Assembly: GCF_000308615.1 (NCBI RefSeq)
Contig: NZ_BAGB01000026.1
Span: 52,246-116,245 of the forward strand
Reading direction: 5' to 3'
Origin: Nocardia jiangxiensis NBRC 101359
Lineage (GTDB): Bacteria; Actinomycetota; Actinomycetes; Mycobacteriales; Mycobacteriaceae
Length of the DNA: 64,000 bases
Shown here: piece by piece, positions 49,946 through 59,824 of the stretch
Position numbering within the stretch: the stretch's first letter is position 1
How the letters are laid out: every line of letters starts with the position of its first letter
Notes under the pieces: generated by a model
The model's database searches: none
The model's input: only the letters and a program-made list of their open reading frames with translations
What the model was told of the DNA's origin: nothing
Position numbers and translations under genes: made by a program

Positions 49946-50512
49946 ATGGGAGTGCGGGATCGGCTGATCGAGGGCGCGATCGATCTCATCCGGCGCAACG
50001 GCGTGGCCGGGACCGGTATCGCGCAGTTGCTGCAGTGCAGCGGCGTCTCGCGGCGCTCGATATATCTGAATTTCCCGTCCGGCAAATCGGAACTGGTCGC
50101 CGAGGCGACGCGTAGCGCCGGTCGCGCCTACAGCGCGCTGATGCGCTCGGTCGCCGCGAGTTCGGATATGGCGACGTGCCTGGCCGCATTCCCGGCGCTC
50201 TGGCGGGATACGGTCATCGACAGCGATTTCACCGCGGGCTGTCCGATCGTGGCCGCCGCCCTGGGCCGCGCCGACGCCCCCGAGGCCGCCGACGCGGCGG
50301 GGGAGACCTTCGCCGACTGGGAGTCGATCCTCGCCGAACGTCTGCGCGCCGAACACATCGAACCCGAACTGGCCCGGTCCCTGGCGACCACCATCATCGC
50401 CGCGGTCGAGGGCGCGGTGGTGATGTCGCTGGCCACCCGTTCGCCCGCACCTCTGGAACGGGTCGCCGCCCAGATGTCCACCCTGGTGGCTCATCACACC
50501 GCAGCCGCCTGA
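49946..50512 (+). CDS. TetR-family regulator, divergent from the OYE-F420 fusion
   Basis: A 188-residue TetR protein. Helix-turn-helix at about residues 25-48 (GTGIAQLLQCSGVSRRSIYLNF). The C-terminal region resembles the LmrA/YxaF-like group (GCPIVAAALGRAD), whose members sense small aromatic or flavonoid-type drugs. ATG 49946 has AGGAAGG upstream; ATG 49904 could be used as a leaderless start after the TATAGT. The double ACCGATCGGT palindrome in the 129-bp gap is the expected operator for this protein and the fusion gene. Convergent with the CynX-type MFS gene. Confidence 0.9.
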   Translation: MGVRDRLIEGAIDLIRRNGVAGTGIAQLLQCSGVSRRSIYLNFPSGKSELVAEATRSAGRAYSALMRSVAASSDMATCLAAFPALWRDTVIDSDFTAGCPIVAAALGRADAPEAADAAGETFADWESILAERLRAEHIEPELARSLATTIIAAVEGAVVMSLATRSPAPLERVAAQMSTLVAHHTAAA

Positions 50513-50576
50513 GCGCCTCGACCGTGCCGGGCGTGCGCGATCGATGCGCCTATCGCGAGTTGGATTGCGCTAGTGG

Positions 50577-51779
50577 TCAATTCGCGGCATGCGCGGCTTC
50601 TCGGGCTGCCGGTGCGCGATGGGGCAGGACGGTGCGGTTGCGGCCCGCGGCCAGACCGGGAAGGCCGGTGAGTATCGCGACGCCCAGCATGATGATCATC
50701 GGCAGGGTCCAGCTGCCCGCCGCATCGTGCAGCGCGCCCAGGACCAGCGGACCCGTCGCGGCGAGGACGTAACCGACACCCTGTGCCATACCGGACAATT
50801 GGCGGGCGGTGTGCGCGTCGGGGGCACGCAGGCCCAGGAAGGACAGTGCGGCGGCGAAGGCCACGCCCTGGCCGATGCCCAGCACCACCGCCCACACCCA
50901 CACCGAACCGATGGGGGCCCAGGCGATTCCGGCGAAGCCGATGAGGTTCAGCACCACGACGGCGCCCACCAGTGGACGCTGATCGGTGAGGCGTCGCTCG
51001 AAGATCGGCACGGCCATCGCCCCGACCGCCTGCGTCAGACTGACCAGGGACACCGCGTATCCGGCGGCTTCCCTGCCCATGCCGCGATCGATGCAGATGG
51101 TCGGCATCCAGCCGATCACCGCGTAGGCCAGCAGCGACTGCAACCCCATGAACGCGGTCACCTGCCAGGCGAGTTTGTCGCGCCACAACTCGCCGTGCCC
51201 GCCCGGTGCGCTCGCGCCCTGTCCGCGGGCGCGCAGCATTCGGGGCAGCCAGGCCAGCCCCGCCACCAGCGCGGGAATGGCCAACAGCGCCAACGGAAGT
51301 CGCCAGCTCGAATGCAGACCGTGCTCGACCGGGACGGCCAGCGCCGAGGCCCCTGCCGCGCCGACGGTGACCGCGACGGTGTACACCGCCGTCACGGTGG
51401 TGACCCGCTCGGGATAGTCGCGCTTGATGATCGCGGGCACCGCGATATTGCCGATGCTGATCGCGACACCGGCCACCAGCGAGCCCGCGAACAACACCGC
51501 CGTCACCGGGATGATCCGGATCAGCAACGTCGCGGTGAGCAGGCCCATCGCGGCGACCAGCAGAGTTTCCGGTGCGGGCGAACGTCGCAGGAACGGCGCG
51601 ATCAGACCGTAGAGACCGAAGCAGACCAGCGGCAGCGTCGTCATCGCGCCCGCCGCCGCACCGGACAGGTGCAACTGCCGCCGAATCTCGTCGAGCAGCG
51701 GGCCGACCGCCGTCACCGCCGGGCGCAGATTGATCGCGACCAGCACGATCAGCAGCAGGCGCAGGCGATGTCCCGTCAT
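50577..51779 (-). CDS. MFS transporter, CynX/NimT type
   Basis: A 400-residue 12-helix transporter. It begins [26 protein letters not shown], the N-terminal signature of the CynX/NimT (cyanate and 2-nitroimidazole) family, and shows [25 protein letters not shown] helices 4-5. Substrate unknown; relatives export nitroimidazoles or take up organic anions. ATG 51779 overlaps the stop of the upstream FCD regulator (ATGA), so the two are co-translated. The C-terminus is Ala/Arg-rich and cytosolic. Confidence 0.9.
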   Translation of the reverse strand: MTGHRLRLLLIVLVAINLRPAVTAVGPLLDEIRRQLHLSGAAAGAMTTLPLVCFGLYGLIAPFLRRSPAPETLLVAAMGLLTATLLIRIIPVTAVLFAGSLVAGVAISIGNIAVPAIIKRDYPERVTTVTAVYTVAVTVGAAGASALAVPVEHGLHSSWRLPLALLAIPALVAGLAWLPRMLRARGQGASAPGGHGELWRDKLAWQVTAFMGLQSLLAYAVIGWMPTICIDRGMGREAAGYAVSLVSLTQAVGAMAVPIFERRLTDQRPLVGAVVVLNLIGFAGIAWAPIGSVWVWAVVLGIGQGVAFAAALSFLGLRAPDAHTARQLSGMAQGVGYVLAATGPLVLGALHDAAGSWTLPMIIMLGVAILTGLPGLAAGRNRTVLPHRAPAAREAAHAAN

Positions 51780-52468
51780 CGTCTCATCTCCCGCTCGGTC
51801 AGCGAATCCAGCACGGCCAGAGTCGGTTCCACCACGGCCGCGGCCAATCGCCCGGCCGCCTCGGCATCACCCGCGGCGATCGCGTCGAGCACCGCGCGGT
51901 GCGGCGCGGGGCCCGCCTCGGGGACCTCGTGATCCAGGCGCACCGCGCCCAGCGCCTCGCGCAACCGGGTCGCGAAGAACCGGGCGGCCTCGATGAGCAC
52001 CGGATTGCGGGTGGTCTCGATGATCGCGAGGTGGAACTGTGCATCGGCGTCGCCGAATTCGCTTGCGTCCGAGACGGTATCGCGCGCCTCGAGCAGTTCG
52101 GTGAGCCGGGCGAGGTCGGCGTCGGTGCGACGGCGTGCGGCCAGACGAGCCGCCTGGACGTCGTAGGCGAGCTGTACCTCGAAGACGTCGCGCACGTCGC
52201 AGCGCTGCATCCGCTGGAGCAGCGGGCGCGGATCGGCGGTGCTGCGCACATAGGTACCGTCGCCGCGCCGCACCTCGAGCAGGCCGATATGGCTCAGCGC
52301 CCGGATCGCCTCGCGCACCGCGGGGCGGCTGACCCGCAACTGTCGAGTGAGCTCGAGTTCGCCGGGAATGCGTTGGCCCACGGCCCACGTCCCGCTCATC
52401 ACACTCGCCTGCAATTGGTCCAGCACGGCGTCCACGGTCGATCCGGTCGCCACCGGCGTCAGCTCCAC
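51776..52468 (-). CDS. FadR-type GntR regulator (FCD domain)
   Basis: A 230-residue GntR-family regulator. Winged helix at about 10-75 ([20 protein letters not shown], then [11 protein letters not shown]), followed by the all-helical FCD domain with its metal-binding Asp/His set ([21 protein letters not shown] and [11 protein letters not shown]). GTG 52468 has AGGAGG 6-8 nt upstream. It is first in an operon with the CynX-type MFS gene. A perfect dyad with the TGTCTGACA core upstream (52485-52499) fits the FadR-class consensus T-n-GT-n3-AC-n-A and suggests autoregulation. Confidence 0.92.
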   Translation of the reverse strand: MELTPVATGSTVDAVLDQLQASVMSGTWAVGQRIPGELELTRQLRVSRPAVREAIRALSHIGLLEVRRGDGTYVRSTADPRPLLQRMQRCDVRDVFEVQLAYDVQAARLAARRRTDADLARLTELLEARDTVSDASEFGDADAQFHLAIIETTRNPVLIEAARFFATRLREALGAVRLDHEVPEAGPAPHRAVLDAIAAGDAEAAGRLAAAVVEPTLAVLDSLTEREMRR

Positions 52469-52484
52469 GGCGCTACCTCCTGTC

Positions 52485-52499
52485 AGATGTCAGACATCT
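52485..52499. promoter_or_regulatory. FadR-class operator
   Basis: AGATGTC-A-GACATCT is a perfect 7+1+7 palindrome, 16 bp upstream of the FCD regulator start, matching the GntR/FCD consensus core GTC-n-GAC. Confidence 0.8.
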
Positions 52500-52582
52500 T
52501 AGGAATGGGTGTCCCGGGTCGGCAATGGTTCGCCGGGGGATGCCGAGGTGGGATGTATCACCCGGTCAGTACGCTGGTCGAC

Positions 52583-53899
52583 ATGACAGCATCGCGTAGT
52601 GATTCGTTGACGGGTGGCGGTCGGGTGACGGATGGTCCCGCTCCCACTGCCCCGGATCTCGACGACGTTCGCACGGCGGTGCACGACGCGGCTCGCCGTG
52701 CCCGGGTGGCCTCGCGCACGCTCGCCCGGCTGACCACCGCCGAGAAGAACGACGCGTTGCAGGCCTGCGCCGATGCCCTCCTCGCGGCCGCGGACCGGGT
52801 GCTCGCGGCCAATGCCGAGGACATCGAGACCGCCCGCGCCGGCGGCACCGCCGATTCGCTGCTGGACCGGCTCCGCCTGACCTCGGCGCGGGTCGACGGC
52901 ATCGCCGCGGGCCTGCGTCAGGTCGCGGGCCTGCCGGATCCGGTCGGTGTGGTGATCCGCGGTTCCACGCTGCCCAACGGCCTGGAGATTCGGCAGGTGC
53001 GGGTGCCGCTCGGCGTGGTCGGCATGGTCTACGAGGCGCGGCCCAACGTCACGGTCGACGCGTTCGGCCTGGCGCTCAAATCCGGTAACGCCGCGCTGCT
53101 GCGCGGCTCGTCCTCGGCGGCGCGCTCGAATGCCGCCCTGGTCGAGGTGCTGCGCGATGCGCTTGTCGCACAGGGGCTTCCGGCCGACGCGGTGCAACTG
53201 CTGCCGAGTCACGACCGCTCCAGCGTCACCCATCTGATCCAGGCGCGCGGCCTGGTGGACGTGGTGATCCCGCGCGGCGGCGCCGGGCTGATCGAGGCCG
53301 TCGTACGCGACGCGCAGGTACCCACCATCGAGACCGGCACCGGCAACTGCCACGTCTACGTGCACTCCGCCGCCGATCTGGATATGGCCGAGTCGATCCT
53401 GCTCAATGCCAAGACCCGGCGGCCGAGCGTGTGCAATACCGCCGAGACGGTGCTGATCGACCGGGCCGTCGCGGAGACTGCCGTGCCCCGGCTGATCGGT
53501 GCGCTCGAGGGCGTGGGCGTCACCGTGCACGGTGATCTGCCGGGCCTGGTGCCCGCCACCGAAGAGGACTGGGCGCAGGAGTATCTGTCGCTGGACATCG
53601 CGTTGCAGGTCGTGGACGACCTGGACGCGGCCGTCGAGCACATCAATCGGTGGGGTACCGGCCACACCGAGGCCATCGTCACCGCGGATCTGCGCGCCGC
53701 GCGCGAGTTCACCGATCGCGTGGACGCGGCCGCGGTCATGGTGAACGCGTCCACCGCGTTCACCGACGGCGAGCAATTCGGCTTCGGCGCGGAGATCGGC
53801 ATCTCTACCCAGAAGTTGCACGCCCGCGGCCCGATGGGGCTGCCCGAACTCACCTCCACCAAGTGGATCGTGTGGGGAGACGGCCAGGTCAGGCCATGA
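52583..53899 (+). CDS. proA: Gamma-glutamyl phosphate reductase
   Basis: A 438-residue NADPH-dependent enzyme making glutamate semialdehyde for proline synthesis. The aldehyde-dehydrogenase fold shows [18 protein letters not shown] (about 148-165), [12 protein letters not shown], the catalytic cysteine in [11 protein letters not shown] (near 279) and the C-terminal [23 protein letters not shown] 52583 gives a 25-residue extra tail against M. tuberculosis ProA; GTG 52625 after GGTGGCGG is also likely. proA marks the right edge of the accessory block. MoxR and VWA genes follow as in Rv2427c-Rv2425c. Confidence 0.95.
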   Translation: MTASRSDSLTGGGRVTDGPAPTAPDLDDVRTAVHDAARRARVASRTLARLTTAEKNDALQACADALLAAADRVLAANAEDIETARAGGTADSLLDRLRLTSARVDGIAAGLRQVAGLPDPVGVVIRGSTLPNGLEIRQVRVPLGVVGMVYEARPNVTVDAFGLALKSGNAALLRGSSSAARSNAALVEVLRDALVAQGLPADAVQLLPSHDRSSVTHLIQARGLVDVVIPRGGAGLIEAVVRDAQVPTIETGTGNCHVYVHSAADLDMAESILLNAKTRRPSVCNTAETVLIDRAVAETAVPRLIGALEGVGVTVHGDLPGLVPATEEDWAQEYLSLDIALQVVDDLDAAVEHINRWGTGHTEAIVTADLRAAREFTDRVDAAAVMVNASTAFTDGEQFGFGAEIGISTQKLHARGPMGLPELTSTKWIVWGDGQVRP

Positions 53900-53937
53900 G
53901 GCAAGGCGCATGACGGCGACAGCACCCTTACCGTCGA

Positions 53938-53949
53938 GGTAACGTTACC
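53938..53949. promoter_or_regulatory. Perfect 12-bp palindrome upstream of the MoxR gene
   Basis: GGTAACGTTACC lies 95 bp before the MoxR GTG; a half-like GTAAGTTAC follows at about 53955-53963, and GTATAC (about 53973) is a possible -10. Suggests a regulated promoter for the MoxR-VWA pair. Confidence 0.5.
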
Positions 53950-54043
53950 GATGGGTAAGTTACGTTTGTACGGTATACAGTCGAGTAGCGGCCGCTAGGG
54001 CCGACGGGAGTGGCCGCCCACTTCGCAAGGATGGAGTCCAACA

Positions 54044-54943
54044 GTGCAGACCCCGGTGCACGAACCGATCTTCGCGTCGGTCGAGGATGTGATCTCCCGC
54101 CTCGCCACGACCGGCTACCTGTCCGACAAGGCGACCGCGACCTCGGTATTCCTCGCCGATCGCCTGGGCAAACCCCTACTCATCGAAGGTCCGGCCGGTG
54201 TCGGTAAGACCGAGCTGTCCCGTGCGGTCGCGCAGGTCGCGGGCGCGGAACTGGTCCGGCTGCAGTGCTACGAGGGCATCGACGAGGCGCGGGCGCTGTA
54301 CGAGTGGAATCACGCCAAGCAGATCCTGCGAATCCAAGCCGGGGCGGCCGGAGCCGAGTCCGGTTCGGCCGAGAACGGTTGGGCGGAAACGAAATCCGAC
54401 GTGTTCAGCGAGGAGTTCCTGCTCTCGCGCCCGCTGCTGACCGCGATCCGGCGCCGCGATCCCACGGTGCTGCTGATCGACGAGGCGGACAAGGCCGATG
54501 TCGAGATCGAGGGCCTGATGCTCGAAGTGCTCAGCGATTTCGCGGTCACCGTCCCGGAACTGGGCACCATCACCGCCACCCGCACCCCGTTCGTGGTGCT
54601 GACCTCCAACGCCACCCGCGAGCTGTCCGAGGCGCTCAAACGCCGCTGCCTCTACCTGCACATCGACTTCCCCGACGAGGAACTCGAACGGCGCATCCTG
54701 GCCAGCCGGGTGCCCGAACTCAAACCGGCGGTCGCCGCGCAGCTGGTGCGGATCGTGCACGTGCTGCGCGGTATGCAGCTCAAGAAGCTGCCCTCGGTGG
54801 CGGAGTCGATCGACTGGGGCCGCACGCTGCTGGCCCTGGGCCTGAAGGATCTGGACGACAGGTCCGTGCGCGCCACCCTCGGCGTGGTGCTCAAACATCA
54901 CAGCGATCACCAGCGTGCGCTGGCCGAGTTGAAGCTGGCCTGA
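54044..54943 (+). CDS. MoxR-family AAA+ ATPase
   Basis: A 299-residue AAA+ chaperone-like ATPase. Walker A GPAGVGKTEL (about 49-58), Walker B VLLIDEADKAD (about 142-152), sensor 1 VVLTSNATRELS and an arginine-finger region ALKRRCLYLHI. A 20-residue Ala/Glu/Ser-rich insertion (about 99-120) separates strand regions and is unusual. GTG 54044 follows AAGGATGG. TGATG overlap with the VWA gene shows co-translation; MoxR/VWA pairs act in maturation of protein or metal complexes. Homologue of Rv2426c. Confidence 0.92.
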   Translation: MQTPVHEPIFASVEDVISRLATTGYLSDKATATSVFLADRLGKPLLIEGPAGVGKTELSRAVAQVAGAELVRLQCYEGIDEARALYEWNHAKQILRIQAGAAGAESGSAENGWAETKSDVFSEEFLLSRPLLTAIRRRDPTVLLIDEADKADVEIEGLMLEVLSDFAVTVPELGTITATRTPFVVLTSNATRELSEALKRRCLYLHIDFPDEELERRILASRVPELKPAVAAQLVRIVHVLRGMQLKKLPSVAESIDWGRTLLALGLKDLDDRSVRATLGVVLKHHSDHQRALAELKLA

Positions 54944-56397
54944 TGTTCGGCGGCAGAGCCCGAACGCCCGGGACGGACAGCCAGCCCGCCGACCTCCCGG
55001 ACGCGGCGCCGCACGGGCTGTCCGGACATCTGGTCGGCTTCGTGAAGGCGTTGCGCGCCAGGGGAATTCCGGTCGGTCCCTCGGAGACGGTGGACGCCGG
55101 ACAGGTCATCGCGGTCCTGGATCTGATGGACCGCGAGATGCTGCGCGAGGGCCTGGCCTGTGCGCTGCTGCGCCGCACCACCCAGCGCGCCACCTTCGAC
55201 GGCCTGTTCGACCTGTGGTTCCCGGCTGCGCTCGGCGAGCGCACCGGTGCGGACGAGGTGGAGATCCCGCGTCGGCCCGACGGCGAGGTCGACATCCTCG
55301 AACTGCGAAAGATGCTGGCCGAGTTGCTCGTCGCGGATCCCTCCGGCGAGCGGACCCAGCAGTTGCAGCAGCTCGCCGCGCAGATGGTCGAGCAGATGGG
55401 ACAGTATCGGTCGGCCAACGGCCCGTCGTTCTCCGCCTATCAGACGCTCAAGGATGTGCAGCCCGAACTGCTGGTGAGCAAGTTGCTCGCGGGATTGGCC
55501 GCGGGAGTCGACGATTCGGATTTCGGGTCGGAGGTCGCGCGTCGGGCCGCGCGGGCGCGGGTCAAGGAGTTCCGCGGCACCGTGGAGGCCGAGACCCGGC
55601 GACGGGTTGCCGAGCGGATCGGCCGCGAACGCGTCGCCACCTACGGCGTGCAACGACAGGCCGAGGATGCGGATTTCCTGCGCATCTCCGAGAACGAACT
55701 GGCCGAACTGCGGCGCAGCAGTCAGCGTCTGGCCCGGGTGCTGGCCTCCCGGCTGGCCGCGCGCCGTCGTCGCGCCCGGCGCGGGGAGATCGATCTGCGC
55801 AAGACGTTGCGGCGGTCGATGTCCACCGGCGGGGTGCCGATCGATCTCGCCTCGCGCAAACCGCGTCCCGGACGTCCGGATCTGGTTCTGCTGTGCGATA
55901 TCTCGGGCTCGGTGGCGGGATTCTCCAGTTTCACCATGTTGCTGGTGAACGCATTGCGCGAACAGTTCTCCCGGGTGCGGATCTTCGCGTTCGTGGATCG
56001 CGCCGACGAGGTGACGCACCTGTTCGACCAGGTGACACCGCTGGATCAGGTGACCCGGCGCATCTTCACCGAGACCAAGGTGGTGGGCATCGAGGGGCAC
56101 TCGGATTACGGTGCCGCCCTGGAAGGATTCGCCGAACAGTGGCCCGACGCGGTCACCAGCCGCACCTCACTGCTGATTCTCGGCGACGCGCGCACCAATT
56201 ATCGCGATCCCGCGCTCGATACACTTCGCCGTCTCGCCGATACCGCCAAACATGCGTACTGGCTCAATCCTGAGGCGGAAAAGTCCTGGGGCACAGGTGA
56301 TTCTGCTGCCAAACGGTATGCGGAGATTGTCGAGATGTACGAATGCCGGTCGGCCCGGCAGCTGACCGCCGTCGTCGGGGGACTGCTCCCGATCTGA
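54943..56397 (+). CDS. VWA (CoxE-like) protein partnered with MoxR
   Basis: A 484-residue protein. Residues 25-260 are helical (VGFVKALRARGIPVGPSETV start is typical of CoxE-like proteins). Residues 300-470 are a von Willebrand A domain with the metal-ion site DISGSVAGFS (about 317-326), Thr in EGHSDYG region and Asp in LILGDARTNY. ATG 54943 overlaps the MoxR stop. Homologue of Rv2425c. With MoxR it probably forms a metal-dependent remodelling pair; the client is unknown. Confidence 0.9.
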   Translation: MFGGRARTPGTDSQPADLPDAAPHGLSGHLVGFVKALRARGIPVGPSETVDAGQVIAVLDLMDREMLREGLACALLRRTTQRATFDGLFDLWFPAALGERTGADEVEIPRRPDGEVDILELRKMLAELLVADPSGERTQQLQQLAAQMVEQMGQYRSANGPSFSAYQTLKDVQPELLVSKLLAGLAAGVDDSDFGSEVARRAARARVKEFRGTVEAETRRRVAERIGRERVATYGVQRQAEDADFLRISENELAELRRSSQRLARVLASRLAARRRRARRGEIDLRKTLRRSMSTGGVPIDLASRKPRPGRPDLVLLCDISGSVAGFSSFTMLLVNALREQFSRVRIFAFVDRADEVTHLFDQVTPLDQVTRRIFTETKVVGIEGHSDYGAALEGFAEQWPDAVTSRTSLLILGDARTNYRDPALDTLRRLADTAKHAYWLNPEAEKSWGTGDSAAKRYAEIVEMYECRSARQLTAVVGGLLPI

Positions 56398-56460
56398 GCG
56401 GCGGGGTGATCATTAGCTTTTATTAAGCGCGCCACATGAGCGGGTCGCGATCATCCACGC

Positions 56461-58452
56461 ATGGATTCGGCGGAGATCAGGCACGCACTCACCCGTGCCC
56501 GCACGGTACCCGAGGGCCGTGATCGCACCCGGTGCCTGGAAGCCCTCGCCACGACCGCGCGCATCGGCGCCGATCGCGCAGCGGAGGCGGAGGTGCTGCT
56601 GGATCTGGTGCAGGCGTACACGTATGCGGGAGAACGGGATCTGGCGCCCATCGCCATCGTCCGGCTGCTGCGGATCTTCGACGAGCATCCCGATGCCACC
56701 GCGGAGTTGTCGCGTTCGGTGCACTGGTACATGAAGTGGATGACCAGCGACCTGATCGACAATCCGGCGGTTCCGCTGGGTACGGTCCGCCGTTGGTTCG
56801 ACGAACTCGAAAACCGCTATCGCACGGCGGGATACAGTCTGCGCCCGGTACTGAAGCTGCGATCGATCCTGGCCCGGGATCTCGGTGAGTACGAGGAGGC
56901 CGCGCGGCTGCGCGCCCTCGCCCTCGATGCGCCGCGAGATGAGATGACCGATTGTGAAGCGTGCGAATGCAATTGGGCGGGATCACTGTCGGCCGCCACG
57001 GCCGCGGACGCCGATGCGCTGCGTCGGTGGGCTCCGGTTCTGCACGGTAGGCGGCGGTGCGCGCACGAACCGCACCGGGTCCGTGCACACGCCCTGCTGC
57101 CGCTGGTGCGCACCGGCGGTTTCGAGGCGGCCCGTGCCGCTCACCTGACCGGATACCCGTTGGTCAGAGGCGTTCTCGGACTACGTCACGCGGTGGCTCA
57201 GCACATCGAGTTCTGTGCGCTGACCGGTAACGTGGCGCGCGGTCTGGACATCCTCGCCGAGCACACCGACTGGCTGACCGACAGCGCCGCGGACGCGAAT
57301 CTGCGACTGGAATTCCTCACCGGCGTCTGCGTGCTGCTGCGGCGGCTGGTCGAACTCGGACGCGCAGACGTGCGCGTCGGCGAGAGCACCGCCACAGCGC
57401 TGCTGGAGACGCTCACCGCGGAGATCTACGGACTGTGCGCCCGATACGACGCTCGCAACGGCACCGATTCGATCAGCAGGTCGGTACGCGAACGGCTGGA
57501 CCGGGCTCCACTCGTGGACCATCTGCCGCTGGGAGTTCGTGCCGCGGTCGATGTACGGCCGCCGATCCGACCCACCGCGCCGACCGCGAAGTCCGGACAA
57601 TGGCCCCAGGCCGAGCGGCTGGCCGAAGTGGCCGTCGCCCGGCTGGGGGTCGATCCCGCCGGGGCCGAGCAGCGCCTGCGCCGGGCGCTCGAGGCAGGCG
57701 CGTCGGTACTGCCCGGCGAGCAACTGGCCCGCTTGAGTTCGCTGCTGGTGACCGCGATCTCGGGACAGCGCGGTCGCGAACCCGCCCTGGCCGACGCGGC
57801 GCTCGTCGCTGCCTGGCGGTGGGAACCGCTCTCGCCCGTCGACGCACTGCACCACACCCTGGTCGCAGCGCGCGCCTATCACCGCGCCGAGCGGCACGGC
57901 GAGGCCGCGGCGCTGTTCGAGCAGCCGCTGGCGCTGGAATCCGGTTCGCCGGGACAGGCCTTGCCCGGCAATGCGATTCCCTATCCGCCGACCGAGATCG
58001 CCTTGATCCGACGGCAATTCGGGGAATCGCTCAACGCGCTGAACCGATACCACGACGCCGCCACACAATTCGCCGAGGCCGCCCGGCTGATCGAGCACGA
58101 TCCGCAGCAGCGCGGGCTCACCTCGGAACTGGTGCACGCCGAAGCCGCGGCGCTGTCCGTATGCGGCCGCGACGCCGACGCACTCGTCGCGTATCTGCGG
58201 GCCGCGGATCTGTTCGAAACCCTCGAGCGCGTCGGGCCGCGGGCTCGCAGTCTGCGTTCGGCGGCGTGGCTGCAGTTCTGGGGCGGGGAATCGGTCGCGG
58301 CGGCACCGCGCGTCGGATTGGCGACCATGCGGACTCTGCTGGAAGATCTGGAGCGGCTCGCACGGACCGCATCCTCAGCGGAGGTACGCGGTGAACTCCT
58401 GCAGACCCGCCGACAGCTCGACACGATGCGAGAGGAGGCGAGCGCGATATGA
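56461..58452 (+). CDS. TPR-repeat protein with a conserved-looking Cys cluster
   Basis: A 663-residue all-helical protein made of TPR-like repeats; pairs of helices such as AEVLLDLVQAYTYAGERDLA and YEEAARLRALALDAP recur along its length, and the C-terminal third (FGESLNALNRYHDAATQFAE) is clear TPR. Near residue 163 is DCEACECN, with C-AHEPHRV some 35 residues later, a possible metal site. Relatives are common in actinobacteria but no function is known to me. No ribosome site; GATCAT 6 nt upstream of ATG 56461 suggests a leaderless mRNA. ATGA overlap with the small secreted gene that follows. Confidence 0.75.
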   Translation: MDSAEIRHALTRARTVPEGRDRTRCLEALATTARIGADRAAEAEVLLDLVQAYTYAGERDLAPIAIVRLLRIFDEHPDATAELSRSVHWYMKWMTSDLIDNPAVPLGTVRRWFDELENRYRTAGYSLRPVLKLRSILARDLGEYEEAARLRALALDAPRDEMTDCEACECNWAGSLSAATAADADALRRWAPVLHGRRRCAHEPHRVRAHALLPLVRTGGFEAARAAHLTGYPLVRGVLGLRHAVAQHIEFCALTGNVARGLDILAEHTDWLTDSAADANLRLEFLTGVCVLLRRLVELGRADVRVGESTATALLETLTAEIYGLCARYDARNGTDSISRSVRERLDRAPLVDHLPLGVRAAVDVRPPIRPTAPTAKSGQWPQAERLAEVAVARLGVDPAGAEQRLRRALEAGASVLPGEQLARLSSLLVTAISGQRGREPALADAALVAAWRWEPLSPVDALHHTLVAARAYHRAERHGEAAALFEQPLALESGSPGQALPGNAIPYPPTEIALIRRQFGESLNALNRYHDAATQFAEAARLIEHDPQQRGLTSELVHAEAAALSVCGRDADALVAYLRAADLFETLERVGPRARSLRSAAWLQFWGGESVAAAPRVGLATMRTLLEDLERLARTASSAEVRGELLQTRRQLDTMREEASAI

Positions 58453-58634
58453 CCGGCATGGCGCCCCGCGCGGCCCTGGTGCTGGTGATCCTCGCGGTGA
58501 TCGGCGCATGCCTGTGGGCCGGATCCGGATCGGCCTCCTGCACCGCGACCCAGACCGGACATCACCACCGGACGTCCGTGGTCCGGGTGGAACGCTGCGC
58601 AGCGGCGGGATTCAGGTCGCTGGTACACCGCTGA
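58449..58634 (+). CDS. 61-residue exported or membrane-anchored protein
   Basis: A small protein with one N-terminal hydrophobic helix (AALVLVILAVIGACLWAGSG) followed by a short region with two Cys (ASCTATQTGHHHRT and VERCAAAG). It overlaps the TPR gene at ATGA, so co-translation is likely. The hydrophobic start could be a signal peptide with cleavage near GSGSA, leaving about 30 residues with one disulfide. No homologue recognised. Confidence 0.55.
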   Translation: MTGMAPRAALVLVILAVIGACLWAGSGSASCTATQTGHHHRTSVVRVERCAAAGFRSLVHR

Positions 58635-58709
58635 GCGCCGCCCCCTGAGCGCCCGCGACGGGCGGGGAGTGACACGCCGGGGAAACGCCGCCCAGTAAGC
58701 TCGGCAGTC

Positions 58710-59354
58710 GTGCAAGAAACAGGCCGGCGCAAACTGGGTGTGATGGGCGGAACCTTCGATCCCGTCCACCATGGACACCTGGTCGCTGCCAGCGAGGTCG
58801 CGCATCGTTTCGACCTCGACGAGGTGATCTTCGTCCCCACCGGCGAGCCCTGGCAGAAGTCCGGTAAGCAGGTAAGTCCGCCCGAGGACCGCTATCTCAT
58901 GACGGTCATCGCCACCGCGTCCAATCCGCGGTTCTCGGTGAGTCGCGCGGACATCGACCGCGGCAAGGTCACCTACACCGTCGACACCCTGCGTGACCTC
59001 AAGGAACAGCACCCCGACGCGGAGCTGTACTTCATCACCGGTGCGGACGCACTGTCCAGCATCCTCACATGGCAGGATTGGGCCGAACTGTTCGAACTGG
59101 CGAAGTTCGTCGGGGTGAGCCGTCCGGGGTACGAACTGAACACCGATCATCTGGAGAAGCATCTGCAGGGCAGCCCGCCCGATGCGGTGACCGTGATCGA
59201 GATCCCGGCATTGGCGATCTCCTCGAGCGAGTGCCGTCGCCGGGCCGCCGAAGGCAGGCCGGTGTGGTACCTGGTGCCGGACGGGGTCGTGCAGTACATA
59301 TCGAAGCGGCATCTGTACGTGCCGGTAGGGAACGGGAAGGTGGGCCGGGCGTAA
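58710..59354 (+). CDS. nadD: Nicotinate-nucleotide adenylyltransferase
   Basis: A 214-residue enzyme adenylating nicotinate mononucleotide in NAD synthesis. Nucleotidyltransferase motif [15 protein letters not shown] (about 13-27) with both HxGH histidines, and ISSSECRRR (about 170-178) as the ISSTxxR motif. GTG 58710 lies 8 nt after TAAGCT, a possible -10. Its TAA overlaps the rsfS ATG (TAATG). Order nadD-rsfS-gpgP-octT-degV matches Rv2421c-Rv2417c. Confidence 0.96.
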   Translation: MQETGRRKLGVMGGTFDPVHHGHLVAASEVAHRFDLDEVIFVPTGEPWQKSGKQVSPPEDRYLMTVIATASNPRFSVSRADIDRGKVTYTVDTLRDLKEQHPDAELYFITGADALSSILTWQDWAELFELAKFVGVSRPGYELNTDHLEKHLQGSPPDAVTVIEIPALAISSSECRRRAAEGRPVWYLVPDGVVQYISKRHLYVPVGNGKVGRA

Positions 59355-59746
59355 TGACAGCATCCGCCGAAGCGGTGCAGATGGCACAGGTGGCCGCGCG
59401 TGCCGCCGACGACAAGCTGGCCACCGATGTGGTCGTCCTCGACGTGTCCGAACAGTTGGTGATCACGGACTGCTTCGTCATCGCGTCCGCGCCCAACGAG
59501 CGGCAGGTCAACGCGATCGTCGACGCCGTCGAGGAGCAGCTACGTCTGGCCGGGCACAAGCCGGTGCGCCGGGAGGGCACCCGGGAGGGACGCTGGGTGC
59601 TACTGGACTACGTCGAGGTGGTGGTGCACATCCAGCACAGCGACGAGCGCGATTTCTATGGGCTGGAACGGCTTTGGAAGGATTGCCCGCAGGTGCCGGT
59701 CGAGGGGGTCGGCGAGGCCCGGACGGCGGATGGATCGCCCGAGTGA
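59354..59746 (+). CDS. rsfS: Ribosomal silencing factor RsfS
   Basis: A 130-residue RsfS/Iojap protein that binds L14 and prevents subunit joining during starvation. Family core: DKLATDVVVLDVSEQLVITD, FVIASAPNERQV, and WVLLDYVEVVVHIQ followed by RDFYGLERLW. ATG 59354 overlaps the nadD stop, so both come from one mRNA. The last 15 residues are a variable tail. Confidence 0.95.
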   Translation: MTASAEAVQMAQVAARAADDKLATDVVVLDVSEQLVITDCFVIASAPNERQVNAIVDAVEEQLRLAGHKPVRREGTREGRWVLLDYVEVVVHIQHSDERDFYGLERLWKDCPQVPVEGVGEARTADGSPE

Positions 59747-59824
59747 CGGACGGATCCGCGGCGGCGTGTTCGAGGACACGGCGTCCGGTGGTCGGCTCGG
59801 CGTCGGAGACGGATACGGATACAG

